DNA from: Synechococcus sp. CO36386bin_37 | GTDB lineage: Bacteria; Cyanobacteriota; Cyanobacteriia; PCC-6307; Cyanobiaceae | Reading direction: 5' to 3' | Assembly (NCBI GenBank): GCA_011525445.1 | Contig: WTGE01000160.1 | Location: forward strand, 1 to 10,810 | Length of the DNA stretch: 10,810 bases | Shown: piece by piece, positions 7,661 through 10,810 of the stretch | Layout of the letters: each line of letters starts with the position of its first letter | Position numbering within the stretch: the first letter of the stretch is position 1 | Translations under genes and position numbers: made by a program | Notes under the pieces: model-generated | What the model was told of the DNA's origin: nothing | Database searches by the model: none | Seen by the model: the letters and a program-made list of their open reading frames with translations, nothing else

Positions 7661-7663
7661 CCT
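7661..7663 (-). promoter_or_regulatory. Ribosome binding site of the Calx-beta gene
   Basis: AGG within GCAGGTAAA on the minus strand lies 7 bases before the ATG at 7653 and only 4 before the GTG at 7656, which favours the ATG. It sits in the 48-base gap after the four-helix gene, the widest gap in the window. Confidence 0.45.
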
Positions 7664-7701
7664 GCAAGACGTTAGCTTCATTGTTCTGAACCCGGACTTT
7701 A

Positions 7702-8595
7702 TCACACTCCACCACGACGTCTTCGTGACCGGTTACCAGTCTCCCTGTCCTTTTTTGGACTCCCCGCATCATTCCCAAGCACGGTCGGAGGCAAATCGTC
7801 GTCATCACCGGCTGGAAAAACAGCCTGTTCACTTGGCATGTCCTCAGAAACGAGCATCAAGTCAATTTCCGGCGGGGTCAAATCGTGCATTGGCGGTGCA
7901 GCCGCAGGTTTGGCACGTCGTGCCAAATCACCACTGCGATATTTAGCAGCGATCATCTTTGTCAACTGCGTTGCATACGCTGCATTCCTTTGCTTTGCCA
8001 ACAACGAAGTGATACCAATGAACATCACCAGCAAAACACATTCGACGAGGGTCACGAGTAAGTTTGCAAAAAGGTTGGATTTTTCAATCACATCCAACGA
8101 AGACCCACGTAACCCAAATAGAAAACCCAAATATGCGATCACCGAAACTGGCAGTGCGACAGTTGTCATCAGCACAAATCGACGATTGTGGGCTGCCGTC
8201 GCCTCTTCAAGCAAACGATGCGAACAATCCTCAACCTGCTCTGGGTTGGCTACATCTGCATACTCAGGCAAAAAATGATCACACAACAAATGGTAGCGAT
8301 CCTCGGTGCCTAGAGACCGCCCACTCATCAACACCAGAATCAACTGATAGCAGAGGGTCAAAAAAACAGCCAAAACCAGAGCGTGCATGCAGCAGAGAAA
8401 CATGTGCAAAGGCTTGTCCCTCTGCAGCCCCAGCACAGGTTCATCGCCCTGGCCAAACAACAGCCAACACACAAGCAAACCCATTGCAATTCCAATCACC
8501 CAAAACCACTTGGGGACCGCTGCAATTTCAAACGGATTACTCACTTGTTTTCCACTCATAAGCTTGCTTTCGTAGATAACCTTCTCAGATAACAT
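7702..8595 (-). CDS. Four-helix inner-membrane protein with charged C-terminal tail
   Basis: This 297-residue protein has four hydrophobic segments at about 30-47, 64-90, 139-160 and 174-199. Segments 2 and 3 are separated by a hydrophilic loop of about 48 residues (His-, Asp- and Glu-rich). The tail from 200 starts with a basic amphipathic stretch (KQRNAAYATQLTKMIAAKYR), continues as a Pro/Ala linker, an acidic patch (AGDDDDLPP) and ends in RSRRRRGGV. The spacing (two helices, cytoplasmic loop, two helices, tail) matches the general plan of MotA/TolQ/ExbB proton-channel subunits, and a single-helix coiled-coil protein is encoded two genes later, but I cannot find the G-L-x-G-T pattern of that family, so this is only a structural guess. 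The start at 8595 has GAAGG 9 bases upstream and overlaps the preceding gene by 11 bases; an ATG at 8559 is an alternative. Family not recognised. Confidence 0.78.
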   Translation of the reverse strand: MLSEKVIYESKLMSGKQVSNPFEIAAVPKWFWVIGIAMGLLVCWLLFGQGDEPVLGLQRDKPLHMFLCCMHALVLAVFLTLCYQLILVLMSGRSLGTEDRYHLLCDHFLPEYADVANPEQVEDCSHRLLEEATAAHNRRFVLMTTVALPVSVIAYLGFLFGLRGSSLDVIEKSNLFANLLVTLVECVLLVMFIGITSLLAKQRNAAYATQLTKMIAAKYRSGDLARRAKPAAAPPMHDLTPPEIDLMLVSEDMPSEQAVFPAGDDDDLPPTVLGNDAGSPKKDRETGNRSRRRRGGV

Positions 8596-10810
8596 TTCCC
8601 TGAGCCTTCAACAACGGTCGGTTTGACTCACGATCTTTCAAGCCGGGCACCCTGCAGTCAAATTCCTGCCCCCCGCTGTCTTCTTCAATATCCAGCCAAT
8701 GATCCCACTCACTGCCATAATCCTGTTTGTTACGCGGCCAGAATAGCTCCATCGACATTTCATGCTTCAAATAGGCATCAGCAGCCTCATAAACAACATC
8801 CTGCTCTTCATACGAAAGCTCGCTTTCATCCAGCACAACCGTCAACTCACGAAAGAGTGTTTGCACGGCTTGACGCATGTGCGATTCACCACGGACCTTT
8901 GCGTTTGGCAAATCTTCACGCATGAAGGAAATAGTCTCATCACAACGCACATCTTTTTCCGCCACATTTTTCAAAGCTTCAATGAGACTCAACCATTCTG
9001 GTGTGGGTGGTCCCGCTGACACCGCTACAATCGGCTTCATCTGCCCATCTTCATCGAGCGAAAGGTCATTCAGATACAGGTCGCCAAGCAGTGTCCCTTC
9101 CTGAAATGCTATGCAGGAAATCGATTCTTTGAGCTCCTGACCCACGGCCTGATATTTCTTGCCCTCAAACTGGCTCCAGCCCTGCAACTCGATTCCCACA
9201 TCCTGCAATAATCGCATCAGGGGCATATTCAAGCCTTGGTCTTTCAGGCTGGCAAAGGCTGACACCACTTCATGAAAGGGAGACTTTGAAACACCATCTG
9301 GGTCTACAAACTTGCCTACGATCCAGCTCTGGATCGAACTCACCTCTCGATTCGCACGTCCAACCACCCCACATGCTGATTCAAAGAATTGTCTGAATCG
9401 ATCGATGAAATCAGAATCCGCAGATGCAAGTCTGAACTCACCGTTCTCGATCAAGTGCCAGAAAAGCGGGTGCCAATCGCGTCGCTTCAGCATCATCTGA
9501 TCACAAACCCATTTTTTTCCTTGAGCCGGGTCACGATACCACTGCTGAATATACCGCCAGATCAGTTCCAGCTGGTCATTGTTTCCGTGATAAAGATGCC
9601 GATCTTTCGCGGAACTGAATGAGAGTGGTGGTTTCAAACTCAGGCCTTCGAGCGAGCCAAGATCATCCCAAACACGTTCATCAACCAGAAACGTCAAATG
9701 GGAGTTCAATGGTGCTACCGGTGGAACCTCGACCGTCAACTTGGCCTTACGTTCTTCAAAGCCAAATTCACGCAGCGTGTATCTGGGGCTGGATATTTCT
9801 TTGACTTCGATCCTATCAATGTCGAATTGCTGCAGATATTCTGAACTCACTCGTTGATTGCAAAGCTCCCGATACTGACGCGTGTCCGGATTCAACGAGA
9901 TTCCGTATTTCTCTGACGCTCTCGTCAATATGTCCTGCACTTTTGCATCCACATCATCCTTCCGTTCAAGCTTCGATTTACCCTGAAGCAAAGCTCCCAG
10001 CAAATCAACGACTGCCACACCCAAACCATGCCGATGCCTTTGGCTCGGATCTTCGAGCATGTCGTATTCCCTGTTGACCACATTCTGGAGCGCTGCCGCA
10101 GCATCATCCCCACAACGTTCACGGAAAAGCCTTGTCCAAAGGCTGTTGTCGGCAAGCAAACCAACGAGCCCATCACTCAGATCTGCTGGGTATTCAAAAA
10201 AAGGCGACGCAAAAATCGTTTTCTGCTGTTCCTCATCCACCTTCAAAAAACGAAGTAAAAACGCACGAGGTTTCGCAATGTCCGACTTACAGAAAGACGG
10301 TGGCTGCTTTTCGACGCAATCCAGCCGGAGTTTGGATTCAGTTTCAAGCGAAAATTCTTTCTTGCGGAGCGCTTCTATGAGAAGGGCAACCAACTTACCA
10401 CTCTCACTGTCACCGACGTAATTGATCAAGAACGCTACCAACTCACGCATGTCTTTCAAAAAGGGATCATCCGGCTTCAGTGATTCAAAACCCTCACAAC
10501 CTGATTCATGACCCAATTGTCGGAGTGTTTCTCTGGCAGCATGCGAGTAGCGATCCTCTTCAATCAAATGCCTCAGTTTTCTCGCAATCGACGAAAGCGT
10601 TTCCAAATCTTCCGGATACTGAACCGTGAGTTTGCGATCAGCGACTACATCCGAGCCAGCCGCGACTCCGCTGACCGAACGTTTGACCTGATACCCCAGA
10701 TACTGGACTCGCGGACGATCTTGATTTGGATCCGTCAACTTCGCACTTTCAACCAGCATTTCCTGTTCAGCAGTCTGAATTGTGAGGATTGGAAGAAAGC
10801 TGATCGTCTT
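8585..10810 (-). CDS. Large uncharacterised protein, probably N-terminally cut by the window edge
   Basis: From an ATG at 10759 the frame codes 724 residues, but it is also open for 17 more codons to base 10810. The AGGA before that ATG is only one base away, too close for a good ribosome site, so the true start may lie outside the window. The protein is hydrophilic, with no signal peptide or membrane helix in the visible part, so a cytoplasmic location is likely unless the missing N terminus carries a signal. Counting from 10759, residues 50-270 look mostly helical, 310-375 contain strand-rich phrases (IEVKEISSPRYTL, KLTVEVPPV, LTFLVDERVW), and 390-480 are rich in Trp and aromatic residues (LIWRYIQQWYRD, HPLFWHLIENG). 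The C terminus is acidic (LDIEEDSGGQEFD). I find no Walker, kinase, protease or nuclease motif and do not recognise the family. As the first visible gene of the operon it may be the cytoplasmic partner of the envelope complex, or the C-terminal part of a larger protein. Confidence 0.75.
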   Translation of the reverse strand, partial: KTISFLPILTIQTAEQEMLVESAKLTDPNQDRPRVQYLGYQVKRSVSGVAAGSDVVADRKLTVQYPEDLETLSSIARKLRHLIEEDRYSHAARETLRQLGHESGCEGFESLKPDDPFLKDMRELVAFLINYVGDSESGKLVALLIEALRKKEFSLETESKLRLDCVEKQPPSFCKSDIAKPRAFLLRFLKVDEEQQKTIFASPFFEYPADLSDGLVGLLADNSLWTRLFRERCGDDAAAALQNVVNREYDMLEDPSQRHRHGLGVAVVDLLGALLQGKSKLERKDDVDAKVQDILTRASEKYGISLNPDTRQYRELCNQRVSSEYLQQFDIDRIEVKEISSPRYTLREFGFEERKAKLTVEVPPVAPLNSHLTFLVDERVWDDLGSLEGLSLKPPLSFSSAKDRHLYHGNNDQLELIWRYIQQWYRDPAQGKKWVCDQMMLKRRDWHPLFWHLIENGEFRLASADSDFIDRFRQFFESACGVVGRANREVSSIQSWIVGKFVDPDGVSKSPFHEVVSAFASLKDQGLNMPLMRLLQDVGIELQGWSQFEGKKYQAVGQELKESISCIAFQEGTLLGDLYLNDLSLDEDGQMKPIVAVSAGPPTPEWLSLIEALKNVAEKDVRCDETISFMREDLPNAKVRGESHMRQAVQTLFRELTVVLDESELSYEEQDVVYEAADAYLKHEMSMELFWPRNKQDYGSEWDHWLDIEEDSGGQEFDCRVPGLKDRESNRPLLKAQGNVI
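8605..8609 (-). promoter_or_regulatory. Ribosome binding site of the four-helix protein gene
   Basis: GAAGG on the minus strand ends 9 bases before the ATG at 8595, within the last codons of the upstream gene. It supports the upstream start over the internal ATG at 8559, which has only a weak GAAAG. Confidence 0.45.

Noticed and set aside
7654..7701. Internal promoter or terminator in the 48-base gap before the Calx-beta gene
   Set aside because: No paired -35/-10 boxes with proper spacing and no GC-rich hairpin followed by T residues on the minus strand.
8064..8561. A 165-codon plus-strand frame opposite the four-helix protein gene
   Set aside because: Its product is Gln/Pro/His-rich with no hydrophobic core, while the minus strand gives well-formed membrane helices in an operon context.
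311..8595. A defence island or toxin-antitoxin content
   Set aside because: No nuclease, TIR, restriction, reverse transcriptase or toxin motif is visible in any of the genes; the parts are structural, membrane and ABC proteins.

Overview
The window is a gene-dense stretch in which all recognisable genes lie on the minus strand, so transcription runs from right (10810) to left (1). It holds seven genes. They are separated by at most 48 bases or overlap by 4 to 11 bases, and the array is cut by both window edges. No stretch over 50 bases lacks a gene, and I saw no tRNA, rRNA, CRISPR array, insertion sequence or terminator hairpin. Base composition is near 50% G+C by eye. Large envelope proteins with von Willebrand A (vWA), Calx-beta and SH3-like domains, without any recognisable named operon, suggest a planctomycete or a relative in the PVC group. 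That is an inference from gene style, not from a marker gene.

Layout in transcription order: (1) 10810-8585, a large soluble-looking protein that I do not recognise, with its frame open to the window edge. (2) 8595-7702, a protein with four membrane helices and a charged tail. (3) 7653-5227, a membrane-anchored protein with about five tandem Calx-beta-like domains and a C-terminal domain resembling a degenerate vWA fold. (4) 5222-3984, one membrane helix, a long coiled coil and a C-terminal alpha/beta domain. (5) 3978-1189, an exported protein with two SH3-like segments and a vWA domain with a near-canonical metal-binding motif, closest in style to the PpkA / alpha-kinase-associated vWA group. 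(6) 1192-311, an ABC ATPase of the LolD/MacB type with all catalytic motifs. (7) 318-1, the start of its probable permease, FtsX/MacB-like, cut by the edge.

The tight spacing and nested ribosome binding sites make a single co-translated operon likely. The most economical reading is a multi-protein complex of the cell envelope. The coiled-coil, Calx-beta and vWA proteins would form an extracytoplasmic or membrane-spanning scaffold, the four-helix protein an inner-membrane component, and the MacB/Lol-type ABC pair would use cytoplasmic ATP to drive work across the membrane. The substrate is not visible. I do not recognise this gene combination as a characterised system. It partly recalls a previously proposed bacterial membrane-remodelling module that combines an FtsZ/tubulin-like protein with a vWA protein and membrane components, but no tubulin-like GTPase motif is present in the window.
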